Assembly (NCBI RefSeq): GCF_024713945.1
Contig: NC_134677.1
Coordinates: 2,235,001 to 2,299,000, forward strand
Origin: Dermatophagoides farinae
Lineage: Eukaryota; Arthropoda; Arachnida; Sarcoptiformes; Pyroglyphidae
Direction of reading: 5' to 3'
Length of the DNA: 64,000 nt
The position numbers and the translations under genes are program-made. The notes beneath the pieces were generated by a model, which was not told where the DNA came from, did no database searches, and was given only the letters and a program-made list of their open reading frames with translations. How positions within the stretch are numbered: the stretch's first letter is position 1; every line of letters begins with the position of its first letter. This document shows, piece by piece, positions 51,357-64,000 of the stretch.

Positions 51357-54300
51357 TTGCCCAAAGTCTTTAACCAAGGAACAACAAAAACAACATCCAG
51401 CTACCGAGGAATACAGCAAAAAAAAGCTTATAAGCGCCATTTTCCGGCCTTAATATATTCTCTGGTTATATATGTGTGCGTGGTTCATGTCATCGCGCCC
51501 ATCGAATAAAAATAAATAAGAAGATGGATTACTATTGAAAGACAGTTGACAGAAACCTAAGAATCAAAATTCGTTTCATTTCAGTCATTCTGGTTCGATT
51601 AATATATATATATAAATATTATATTTTCGGTTTGTATAGTGTGATTTTTTTTCTGTAAAGAATCAAGAAATAAGTCGAATCAAAGAATACAGAAATAAGA
51701 TCGAACATTCTATTTGTTGTGTGTGTGTGTGTGTGTCAGGCAAATTCAAGCAACGAAAAAAGAAAAGAAAGCTTAGTTATTTTATTTTTCATTTCATTTC
51801 TTCTTTTTTTTCAAGAACAACAACAACAACAACTACATCGAAAATAATAATAATTTTCGTTTTCATTTTTTTTTTCTATAGAAAATGTCAATTCGGCGGG
51901 CGACAAAATTTTTTTTTTCAAGATTTGGACTGTCACTATCTATCTATATATCTTTCTCTTTTTTTCAGTCTGTGTAACATTTTTTTTTTTGGTTGTTATG
52001 ATTGTGGGCTGTATTCTCAATTTTCATCATCAGTGTTTGGACCATGACAGGGACAAACAAATAGAAGAAAATCCAATTCTATTTTTGTGTACTGATGATG
52101 ATGATGATGATGATAAAAAGAAAAAATATACAAAATTGTTATATGAAACAAACTTTTTAGTAACTATAAGGATTCATCATGAACGACCAACAAATGTACA
52201 TTCAGTGAAATAGAAAGAGAGAGAGAGAGATGATGATATGATGAAATTATTTTGTCATCATGTCCCCAATGTTTTTTTTTCTGTTCAACAAAAAAAAAAA
52301 AAAAAAAATAGATCCAACAACAACAACAACAACGACAGCAGTTGCAAGACATTAGTCTATAAGTTGCTTGCTGCCGAAAAAAAAATGATGGATCTTTGAA
52401 CGATTCCGATGATGATGGTAATCCTTGAGAAAGAAAAAAAATATATGAAAATTTACCAACACACAAAAATAGAATTCATTCATTTGAATCAAATTTCGGA
52501 ATAAATACGGTTGTTGTGTTTTGATGAATGAGAAAAAAATGAATAACCTAAACACCCCCAGATTCAGATTCAATAGATACAAAATTTAAATAAAATGGTC
52601 ATGACTAAAAAAAATGGATTGATTTGAAATAAAAATAGTGGAAACTGATTGAATTTTTTTTTCTCCTTTTTTTTAAATATTGTCTGAACTGTTTTGTTTG
52701 GAAAAAATATGGTAGCCCTAACACATTTCATTATGCGTGATTATATTCGATTAGAATATATGTATCGGGACAGTATAGATAAACAAGAGAAATCATCGTA
52801 TCAAAATTAAAAAAAAATGAGAAAATTTGAATCGATGAGAATTCATTGTACCGGTTCATATTATATCAAATATATCAACCGTTGTTTAGTGTTATGCGTG
52901 AAAGAAAAATTGTAGAAATGGATGAAATGAATTGTTGAAACCGGTCACATACAAATATCTTATATTTGATTCGAAATCGATGAATGAAAATTTTTGTTGT
53001 TGTTGCTGTTGTTGTTGTTGAAATCCAAATCATTCAACCAAATCTTTGCTTTCGCTCTCTATTCATTCATTCATTTTGAATTGTTAGCCCTTTTTGATGA
53101 TAATTATTTCAGTTTTCACAAGTTATTTTCTCTCTCTCATTCTCCATTTCTCTATTTTCACTACTTTTTTTTCAATTGCAAACAATCGATTCAAGTTTTA
53201 AAAGTCCGAATGACCTTAATTCGATCCATCATCAATAATAAAAAAAAAAAAAAATGAAAACCTACGACACACTTCAATGTCCCCGGTGTGTGCGAACATT
53301 GTCCCAAGCATCTTTTCTATGTTCCAGGATCAAAGACCCAATAGGTTTTTGGCCTTTTTCTCTATCACCCACACTCACAGACATACACACACACAATCAA
53401 TCCAATCGAATGGGGTATGTAATGGACAGAGAGAAAGAGAAAAAAAAATTTTTATTAGGTCAATAGGAACAACAATGTGTTTGATTCAATTCGATTCGAT
53501 GATGATGATGATGGAACACATGAACATCATTTTGAAAAAAAAATTTAAACATGAAAAAATAATTTTTTTTTCTCTCGAAACGATGAAATGCAAAACAAAA
53601 TATAAGAGAAGAGTAGAGAAAAAAACCATCATCGAACATTTATTCATTCATTTATTTTGTTGTGTTTTTTTTTCTCTTCTTGTCACCAAATTTTTTTTTT
53701 GTTTGATGCTAGAGTTGAAAAAAAATTTTGTAATATTGACATTAGATATTAATACTGTATTTATCGATAGCCAAAAAAAAAAAAAAAATGGATGGGTTCT
53801 ATGAGTTTTTTTTAGAACGTTGACATGTGTGTGTATGTTGTGTGTGCACATTGTACGGATGAACATTGTGCGGACAAATGGTGCCCATTGTATTATTGTT
53901 GTTGATGTTGTTTTTGCATCAATAATTTGCATATGATGAATGAATGAATGAAATGATTATGAAATGAAGAATAAAAAAGAAAATTTGTTTTTTTTTCGAA
54001 AAAAAGCCCTTCGGGTCGAAACTAAAACTGTATGTGTGTGTGTGTGTACACACATTGTATTGCTGGACATGTGCTTGTCAACATAGTGAAAATGAACAAA
54101 AAAAAAACCTGGAACATTTATGACAAAATATGGCCATTTATCCAATAAAATAATTGAATATAACCAACAAAAAAAACAAAATTATGCAGTTTAATTCGGT
54201 TAACCTGATTCTTGTTTTAGCAATAGCAAAAAAAAAATTACAACTCTTGTTCCTGTTCCTGTTTAATTTTTATTTTTTAATTTTCACAATGTTGGTGATG

Positions 54301-54519
54301 ATTCTCTGGAGATTCTGTTTTTATAATGATAATGATGATGATGATGAAAAAATCATTGTCATCAACACCAAGCATATTGGATCATCATCATCATTTTTAA
54401 TTTATCCATAAACAAACAATGAGACATATTACAATTATTCATCTTTAAATTGATCCAAAAAAAAAAAAAAATTTCTGTTGAATTTACAAACACATAAAAT
54501 AAAATACAATGAAAACAAT

Positions 54520-54550
<31 letters not shown>

Positions 54551-56340
54551 ACAAAATTTTCTATGGAATCACAAAGCTTCCAAATAATAACAACAACAAC
54601 AACAACAGCAGAAAAATAAACGATTGTTTCTGGTTATCTTAGGCGTCACTAGTAACAATCTAGTGATAGCAAAAAAACAGAATTTAAAAAAAAGAGTGAA
54701 AAAACAACAAACATTTTTCGATACAGTAAAAAAAATAAATAAAATTTCATGTGAATATGTATGTGACAATCTTGAAAAATTATCATTTTTTTTCCATAGA
54801 AAAAGTCTTGTATTCACATCGGCATGTATAACGAGATAATTTCATTGTCATTAATCTAGTCTAGTTCTTTATTTCCATTTATTTCCATCATCATCATTAT
54901 ACATGCAAAGACAAAACTGTAATTAACAAACAACAACAACAACAACCGAGAGAGAAATTTTTTTAAAAAAAAACTTGACAATCTTTTCATTATTCAAATG
55001 ATAATATCTAAATCGATGTTTAGATGATGATGGTTGACATACACACAATAAATAAATGAGGAAACGATTGGAAATTTAAAAAAAAATCGTTATCAAAATC
55101 TAAATTCCAGGTGGATGAAATTTTTCTTTTTTTTAATTATTAAATTATTTTCACAATCGGTCACCATCATCATCATTCATAACCAGAAGCAATGAAATTG
55201 ATTGCGGCCATTTTTTTCTTTCTTTCTTTTCAGGCAATTATTGTGATCACTGAAGAGTGGACACACTTTTACACACACACACACAGAAATTCTCATATTG
55301 ACTTTGGATTGAATTAACAACAACAACAATTGCCAATTCATAAAATTGTAATTAATGATTAATGTCATGATGATTATTTGTTATTAAAAGTTCACAACAT
55401 ACACACACACAAAAATAGTTAGCATGAATCAAATTATGTCAAAAATGAGAATATGAATTGTTTTGTGATCGATTGACCACACACACACACACACACACAC
55501 ATAGAGACATAGCTCAAAAGTTTAATTTTATTTGTTTGTTTTTCATATGGCAAAAAAAAAATAACGATGGCCATAATCAAGGTGCAATGATGAGGTTTTT
55601 TTTTATAATTGGATTTATTTTCCACTTCATATTTAGATGCTTAATGTGTGTATTGGTAGTGGAAAAAATTGGTCAACCAAAACCGGGTGGTGATCATATA
55701 ATAATCAGTAATCGATTGGTTTTGATAATTTTTTTTTTGTCAACTGACTAGTACTAAAAAAAAAATTGTCCATTGGCTTTTGATTATTATTTGTTCGGGC
55801 TGGCATGCATGCTTGCTGATTGATTAGAATGGCCAATAATGGCCATATTAAGTTCATTATTTTTTTTTTTGTTTTCATGAAATTCAAATTCTAATTTGAA
55901 ATTACCATCATCATCATCATCATCATCATCGGGCAACGCCATTGTCATTATCGTTATCGTGATTGTTGTTATCAACATTTATTATTATTATGAATAAATG
56001 GATATTGATTTGATTGCAAGATGATGATGATGATGATGATGAAGGCGACCAATAATGTCTATTTCTGGCTGGTTGGTTGGTTGGTTAGTTGGTGGCCAAA
56101 ATGATCGTTTGCGTGATGAGAATTGAATTTTATCAAGCCAATGGGATATATCATTTGTGTTTGTGTGTGTGTGTATGTGGAATATGAATAAATCAAGGAA
56201 TTTAATGAAATGAATGATTGTCATCTGCATGAATGTTGCTGTTCTTGTTTCACAATCCAAACAAACATACAGAGAAAATGACGTGAAGCATGGACATTTG
56301 GCATGCATGCAAACATTGTGCGTGTATTTTGAATTTTTTT

Positions 56341-59300
56341 TTTTTTTTTTTGATTTTGAATTTTGAAAATTAAACTACATCATCATTTTTTTTGGATAAA
56401 TTTTATTTGGTAAAAATTTACCTCAAATGTTTGTTTTATTTATTTATTTTATTTTTTTTTGTTGAAAATTCTCATTTTTGAAAAACAAACAAAACTTTTT
56501 ACTTTATAAACTAGATGGCGTTTGTCGTCATATTAATGATTTTTTTTCAAATGAATTTTATTTTCTCTTTGACCGCATAAAATTTAATGTCAGGAAATCA
56601 TCATCAAATATTACAATGATTTCCATAGTGATTGATTGAAAAATACATCTTGAAAATGATTTTTAATATCAACCAAAATCATGACAAATGATAAGTTAAC
56701 GATTAGTGATTAAATCAAATATATTGCCCCACACGATAGCCATATGATCATTCATTATCGATATCATCATTAATATAGATATATATCACATCCGATGACA
56801 ACAAGTACCGATATTAATTACAATCAAAGAAACCATGATGATGATGATGAACCTAAATGATGATTGCGTATCCATTTCATATTTGTATTTTAAGTATAAT
56901 TTTGATTACTGTTGATGATTTTTTTTCTGGTTTTATTATTATTATTGTTATTGTTGTTGTTGTTGATACAACAACGATTTTATAAATAAATAAAAAATTT
57001 TTCTTTCTATTTAGTTTCATAATTATGGTATTCTGGTATGCAATACAATTTTTTTTTCCTAAACTGGACCAGGCAGACAGTAGTTGTTGTTGTTTTTGTT
57101 GTTGTTGTCATCATGATAGTCCATTGCTTGTTTGTTTCGGTGCAGGTTTTAATCATAACCATATCGTAATCGCATAGTTCTAGTAAATTTCAATTCGGTT
57201 GTTATGGTTTTGATTTCAATTTTATTACCGGCTTTTTTTTTTGCTTGATGATCCATACAATCTCTATACATTGATTTTGTTAGCCTTGTTATTTTGGTGA
57301 ACAAAATACGATATAAGTTCATCATCAATTTTTTTTTTATATATTTTCTCCCTGATGATGATGATCATCATTATGATGGTTAAATGGATTAAAGTGTACA
57401 AAGTTCATATAAAATACCGATATTTGATATAGAACACACACCTCGGTTAGTGTTTTGTTATTTTCAAAAAAAATATCCATTGCCTATTCATAAGGATATC
57501 AATGACATCGGCTATTAATTATATGATCAGAAAATGAAAAAAAAACATTGTGTCATCAATTCAATTATCAAAAAAAATATTCTATGTACGGTACATTCAC
57601 ACACACACACACAAACGTGGACATATTATAAATGTAATATATACCTTTATGTATATGAAAAAGGTAAGTGACCCTGTCTGTGTGCTTGACAGTGAGTGTA
57701 TGGATCAAACGTCGTCTATCATTTTTTGTTATTATTTTTTTTTTTTTGATTTGATTTAGATTGAATAAACATGTATATATACACTAAACACATACATACT
57801 CACGGTAATAATAATAAAAATACATACATAAAGCAATGACCATACCTGTGTGTGTGTGTGTGTGTGTTTGTTGTTGGAAAAAAAGTTCACCGAACTGAAT
57901 TCATTTTTCTAAAATGGTTGTTTTTTTTTGAATCCATGAATGAATCTCATACATTGATGATTGGAATATTTTATTTCGAATCAAAAACAACAACAACAAC
58001 AACAACAAAGAAACGTGGTCATAATATATCAATGTATTACTTATTTGTAGCGAAAACAAAAAGATTAATGATTCCGATATTCTCAATATTTCCGATTGTA
58101 TTTATTCTGTTGTAAATGTCGATAAAAAAAGTGTTTTGGCCACCAACACCACACATCACTATCATCATCATTATTTTTTGATTCATTCGTTTTATGTATG
58201 TGTTAGCGGGCGTCAAGGGAAAACAGAATGCCAATTTCTTATCGAATAACACATTCATATTAAGGTGAATAATGTTGGTCCATTTATCCTTAGAAAGAAA
58301 AGAAAAAAAAATACCAGTTACCCGTATCGATCAATCGATGGATCGATTCAACTAACCTAAATACGATTTTTTTTTCTTTGAATTCACCATTCTATTGATA
58401 TAATTTTTTTTTTTTGGCTGATCAACCAACCAAACAACCGATTCTCTATCTATTTGATATTGAACATTCTTTTTATGCCGAATGGAATCCCAATTGGGAA
58501 ATGTTGGATATTTTTTTCCACTTTTTTTATGATGATGATGATGATGATTACTATGTTATTATAATCGATCATTGTGTGATGCAAAACTTGAATTTTTTTT
58601 TGGGATTGTGATTTCCACACAGAAAAAGGCTTAATTTGTTTCGAAACCATACATAAAACCAGAAACAAAAAAAATCATAATGCTCACTGAATGGCAATTT
58701 GATTGACCAAAATACATTTGTCTTACTTATCATTATCATTTATAAACACCATTTTTCTCCCTTAAACACACATTCGTCATTGACTTGTTGTTTATATAAA
58801 CATTTACAATCCACGATTGATTTATTAGACGTTGTTTTTTTTCCCGTTTTGCTTTGATGATTACTGTTTTGTTGGATTGCAACCATCGTTTTTATTGTAT
58901 GATTTTTCCAACGATTGAACGAACACCTGTTATTATCATCAATCGCTACTGTTTATGAATTTAATTTTAATTTAAATGAATGGACAACATGGATTTACAC
59001 AAACATTATGGAAATTACGGATGATCAAAAAGGATAAAAAATTGTTTAAAATTAATTTGCCCACGTTGTAGTTTGTAAAACGTGCATTTGTTTTTGTCTG
59101 TCAAGAGATGATCAAGGATTTTTGTTTCGTTTTTCGTTTATCGCATGTATGAAATCATGATGATGATGGTCATTTCAGAAAAATTTAAAAGCAAAAATGG
59201 ACCATCATCTTAAATGCTATATTTGTAAACTTTTTCTCAATACTAAAAAATAAAATAAAATAACATCATTCGAATGATGATAACTGATTAAGAAAAAAAA

Positions 59301-62300
59301 TGACATGTTAACAGGATTGTTTATTGACCATCCATTCGATTATGATGATGATATATTTTAATTAAAACATAAAATTATTATTTAACGCAATAGTCATTAT
59401 CATTAATCAATGAATGTCCATTACGATATGTTTGCTTATTAGATGCAACAAGCATGGCAGATCTGTTGCTATGAATTTTAAAATGGAAAATATATAGATT
59501 TCTACAGCCTGTTGTTATTAATGATGATGATGATGGTGGACAAATTAAATGATTTCAAATTCAAGGACAATCGTCTATCACAAACATAGCGAATATGAAA
59601 CAAAATAAAAAAAAATACAAATTCATTTTATTTCGATTGAAATCTACATTAATCATTTTCAAAATTCCCTAACACTGATAGATTACCCGAAAAAAAAATC
59701 ACTAAATCATCGAATGTTTCGAAGCTATTCAATAAACTTGTTATATTTTATCAGGATGATCCATAGTTCATCATATTCATTCAATGTAACCAATAAATCC
59801 CATCTGTTACAAGGTTTATTTGGTTGATAATGATAATCATCATTATGGATGTATTTATTTCCCTCTATTTGATGGTTACCTGGCATTTTATGTCCTTTTA
59901 TGTTTTGTTAATGATAAATGTTTAGATGGATTTAATTTAGACCACAAACATAAACATATAGCCAAACAATTTTCGATGATCATACAGTGAGTTGGCATTA
60001 TTCCAATCTGGAAAATACACTTGCACATACACACACATAAAATCATTATCCATGAATGAATTCGATGATCATCATCATTTTATGTATCATATTGTGACAA
60101 TTGATAGAATCTGTATATTGGATATCAATCTGGACACACCACACACACACACACCGCATCGCATATTTTTTGCTAATTTGTCTACCACAACAACTATTTT
60201 GATCATTCATTCATTTCATTTCATACCTATGGACATGTTCATGTCACTTTAGTTCATGGCCAATCTTTCAATATCATTGGGTGTATAAAATAAAATAATT
60301 GAAATAACATTATTCTTGAATGACAAACAAATCATTTTTTATTTCTCGAAAATGTAAAAACAAAAAGTAATCCTAATCAAAAATAACAACAGAGGCAAAA
60401 AAAACGTTCAAAATTCTATCCCAAGAATCTTCAATTTTTTTTTGTTGTAACGAAAAGAAAAAACCCATTGGAACTATATTCATTTGATCAATATACTCTG
60501 AAATGACAATGACAATTGTAGATTACTGTGAACAAATAGTTTTTTATTTTATTTTTGGGAGAAAAAATCCATTCATTTTAAATTCAAGATGAATAACATG
60601 TTTTTTAAAAAATTTGAATTCAAGTTTTATTTGATCTTTGTTGCATAGAAGTTTGGACATCATTGTAATGATGCACAAATATACTATTAAAACAGTATCG
60701 TCATCATCATTTCTTTGGAATTTTCGGTCTCTGAAAATAGAAAAACAAATGGATGAAGAATCTTTTCTATTTTTGTGTTTTTTTCTTCGTTGTTCAATAT
60801 TGTTTGGGCCAAGTTGAATTAGTCTAATGGAATAAATTAAATTTAAATAAGAAAAATAAAATGAAATTCTTCCGTTCGTCCATTCATCCATCCATATATT
60901 TCTTATGCGATCGTTCATTCATTCATTTATTCTAAAGTTGAGTTTGTTAATCATCAACGTTGAAGAGAATGAATAAACTAATTTTAGAATATTCAATGTT
61001 CATAGGAAAGAATTGAAAGAAAAAAAGAACGAAGACATGATGTTTTGATGAAAAAATTGAAAGATATTCGGTTGGTTGGTCGGTCGGTCGGTCGGTTTTG
61101 TCTTTTTTTTCTGTTTGGACAGACAGAATTGAATATAGTGAATAACCGGAATACAGACGAAATGCTATTGTCGTGGACGTCTATTTCGTCTGGCTGAATG
61201 CCCAAAATGTGTGTGTTAAGCGATGTGATGTTATATTGACGGGTTTGCCATTTACGGGTTTTTTGGTATGTTTAACATTTTTTTTCTTTTTGGCTCTTTA
61301 TCAATTCTGTTAATTATATTACAAAAGAACAGCATAATGGACAGGAGAAAACAATAATGCAATATTAGAATTTCTGATTTCGAACCAAATCAAAACAATT
61401 TTTAAATGGTTTAAACATTGAAAAATGGAAATTTTTTTTTCACCCATTCCCCAAAGAATATGATCACCATTCAGGTAATATAAGTGATGATACAAATAAC
61501 ATCTACAAAGTGCAGAATTTGAGACAAATTTAGTTTGTTGATTAAAATTGTTAACAACAACAAAAATAACAATGCCATGGTTACGTTGTTTTTGTTGGCC
61601 CAATAAATACTGTTATTATTATTATATTATACATGTTCCTCATGTTTCTATATTATTTTGGCAAATATCCTAATTGCATCTTTTTTTTTCTCCAGTCATT
61701 CATTTCACATCATACTCCCATATACACACATCACAAAATACATCTATACTAATAATATATAACTGAAACCGAATAGAATCTACATTTATTTCACTTTCAT
61801 TGTTGTTATTCACTGGAAAAAAAAGATCAATAAATAACATTCTTATTCTATATTATACATCACTTGCATGCATCTTCTTATTTTTTTTTTGTTTAGACAT
61901 TTTTTTTGTTTTTATTCTGTTTTCTTTACTTATTCTTTGTACATACACATCACTTTCGGCTATTCGGAACCTCCGTAAATATTCATCTTAGCTTAATACT
62001 GACACTATCATCATCATGTCGGAACTGGTATTATACACACGAAGAAAAAAAACGACAAACAAATTCATCTCTACAAATAGACAAACATGATGTATAGTAG
62101 ACAGAGTTTAAGATACAAAAAAAACCGACCATCTAACGAATCAACCGTTAGAATGATGTGCCAAAATGCAATATTCATGTGTCTGTCTCTGTGTACAATG
62201 AGCCAAGAACAATGTGTGTGTGTTTTCAGTTATTTTTTTTCCCATTTGATGGTGTGGTCGATGGCGGACGTCGTTACCATGTGTGTGTGTAGAATGGTTG

Positions 62301-64000
62301 CCAACTTTTTTTCTCTTTGTTCTCGATGATGGTGCCCATTTTATTTTTTTTTTCACGTCCATTTTCTATCTTTAGATTTTGTATGTGTGTGTGTGTGTGT
62401 TCAACAAATAATGATGATGATTATTATGGTAGCCGACCTGAATATCATCTCCCAAACAACCTAATGATTTGTTTCGGTCAATTTTCTTCGTCAATGTTTT
62501 TCTCCCTTTAATTTCAATTCTTGTATGATTACTTTGGTTGGTCGATCATTTCGGTCGCTCTCCTGTCACAATGAAACTTTCATTTTGAACAATTTGACGT
62601 TGTGTCATAATATATTTCTTTTTTTTCCTGTTGTCTATCTATAAATGTGCCATTGGTTGTTTGTTCACACACATTTTTATTTTCGTCCAGGCTATATAGA
62701 GATCGTTTTTTTTCTGGATCAAATCGAAGCATCGATTGAAGACCAAACACCAACACCAATACACCAACAACAAGAGAGAAAAAAAAACAGGCTTGCACAC
62801 ATATATATCTTTATTTTGGAACAACCGAACAACCCATGAAAAAGAAAAACTGTCCATGATGATGATCTATATAACTGGACCAAAATACTTACTCTTCTCT
62901 AAATAAAAAAAAAAATATATGAATAGAAGAAAAAGAGACTGTCCGTTCGATCATAGGCACACACACACACACACATACAAAAGCATTTTTGGCTCAATTT
63001 CGTTTATTCGGACGCCATTCGGTGATACTTTGTTCATTGGATCTCAAATATTCTCAATCTTTTTGTTCAACCATTCAATTCACAATTCAACTCAATTTAA
63101 CAAAAAAAACTATCTATATCTGCGACTGTCCTTTCCGTATTTCCATTTCCTTTTTTTTTCTTCTCTCACTTTACCATTCACACACACACACACACACAAT
63201 TCATACAAATGCATATTGGAACTGAATGCCAATTTTTTTTTTATTTTTCTTCTTTTTCCAATAGTTCATGCTACTCTATCTATCTTTGATATTATTTTCT
63301 AACCAACTCTACAACTTTTCATAGTATGTGTGTGTGTGTGTGTTTGAGTTTGGGCGCTGCATTGAGGTCAGCCAATTTTCTGTTTGTTTGTTTGTGTGTA
63401 TGTGTCTGAGTACTTGTATCCAATGGCAATGGCGAAAAAAAACTGCCCATTTATCGGAACAAATCACGCCCTCAATGACCGACCAATAAACTATACACAT
63501 TTATACAACAGCTACAATATATATGAAAAAAATGACCAGTTGTTGTTGTTGGCCATCCTTTTATTTCATTTTTGTTCCACTATATATGTATACATTAAGA
63601 GAAAAAACTAAATTTTGAAAAAAACAATGACCTGGATGAACGATTGATAAAGAAAAAGAGAGGACATGGGACGCCTTAGAATGTAATATTAGTATATTGT
63701 ATATATGTTCACATGGATATGACCTGTGACAGGTTTGTTGTTAGTCTGGTTTCCTCTTTGTTTTTTTTTCTTTCCTTTTTTTCGTTCATTTACCACCACC
63801 ACCACCATCATTATTCACATGACATAGGTAATAAACAAAATTTTTAATCATTGGAAAAAAAGGGCAAGTTAATTAGCTGCTTCTGGACGAATAGAATAAA
63901 ATAATGACGACGATGATAATAACTAGAAACTTTACATTAATCGAATAAAAAAAAACATTTAGACTAACAACAATTTGTGTATTTGACAGGTAGGAAAAAA
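56341..64000. other. Repeat-rich DNA without supported genes, to the window edge
   Basis: A/T homopolymers, (GTT)n near 56951-56967, (CAA)n near 57988-58009, tandem TCGG units near 61079-61095, CA runs near 62959-62974 and 63180-63199, and (ACC)n near 63793-63807. The proportion of pure trinucleotide runs falls slightly at 58.6-61.5 kb, but no coding exon is supported on either strand. Confidence 0.5.

Larger units (their letters stand above)
48434..56340. other. Repeat-rich DNA without supported genes
   Basis: Contains (GTG)n at 49119-49144, (GTT)n near 49684-49703, the long (GT)31 at 51291-51352, (CAA)n near 54527-54553, (CA)12 at 55478-55501 and (ATC)n near 55904-55931. No exon with convincing splice sites or recognisable protein was seen. 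Confidence 0.5.

Noticed and set aside
53254..53466. Plus-strand frame containing a CxxC pair
   Set aside because: A single CPRC does not make a zinc-binding domain. The frame soon runs into CA-repeat sequence and lacks splice support.
58414..58611. Plus-strand 65-codon frame beginning with mixed residues
   Set aside because: It passes directly into a poly-Asp microsatellite and T-run. No homology is recognised.

Overview
The window is eukaryotic nuclear DNA. It is strongly AT-rich and packed with short tandem repeats: (CA)n/(GT)n, (ATC/GAT)n, (CAA/GTT)n, one very long (GA)n, and A/T homopolymers. One intron-containing gene can be read in it. Its small introns (57-82 nt), AT-rich acceptors and repeat-laden exons, together with the protein relationship, suggest an arthropod and most likely an acariform (dust-mite-like) mite. 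That taxonomic guess is an inference from composition only.

Bases ~2,930-24,780, minus strand, hold a large part of a gene for a WD40-repeat scaffold of the MAPKBP1/WDR62 family. I resolved ten consecutive coding segments with matching splice phases. They run from an ATG at 24,780 through two exon clusters (12,707-12,259 and 8,568-5,084) to 3,400-2,930, and give at least 1,425 residues: a low-complexity N-terminus, about 12 WD blades, and a long Ser/Thr/Asn/Asp-rich tail. The 3' end is not settled. A candidate terminal exon at 2,248-2,273 exists, but the gene may also continue past the left edge.

A second start-containing exon lies at 18,210-18,332. It has a phase-0 donor compatible with the same downstream exon, so the gene may use two promoters with different N-termini. 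A tiny exon candidate at 15,661-15,682 is weaker.

Bases ~24.8-64 kb show no coding exon I can support. This stretch is repeat-rich intergenic DNA or intron sequence of an unseen gene. It contains three items of mobile or structural interest: a (GA)72 tract at 31,451; an isolated ~180-bp LTR followed by a leucine-type tRNA primer-binding site at ~36,850-37,047; and a 586-bp non-autonomous inverted-repeat transposon at 47,844-48,429, flanked by ATAA duplications, with a second nested inverted-repeat pair inside it. I saw no CRISPR array, intact tRNA or rRNA gene.
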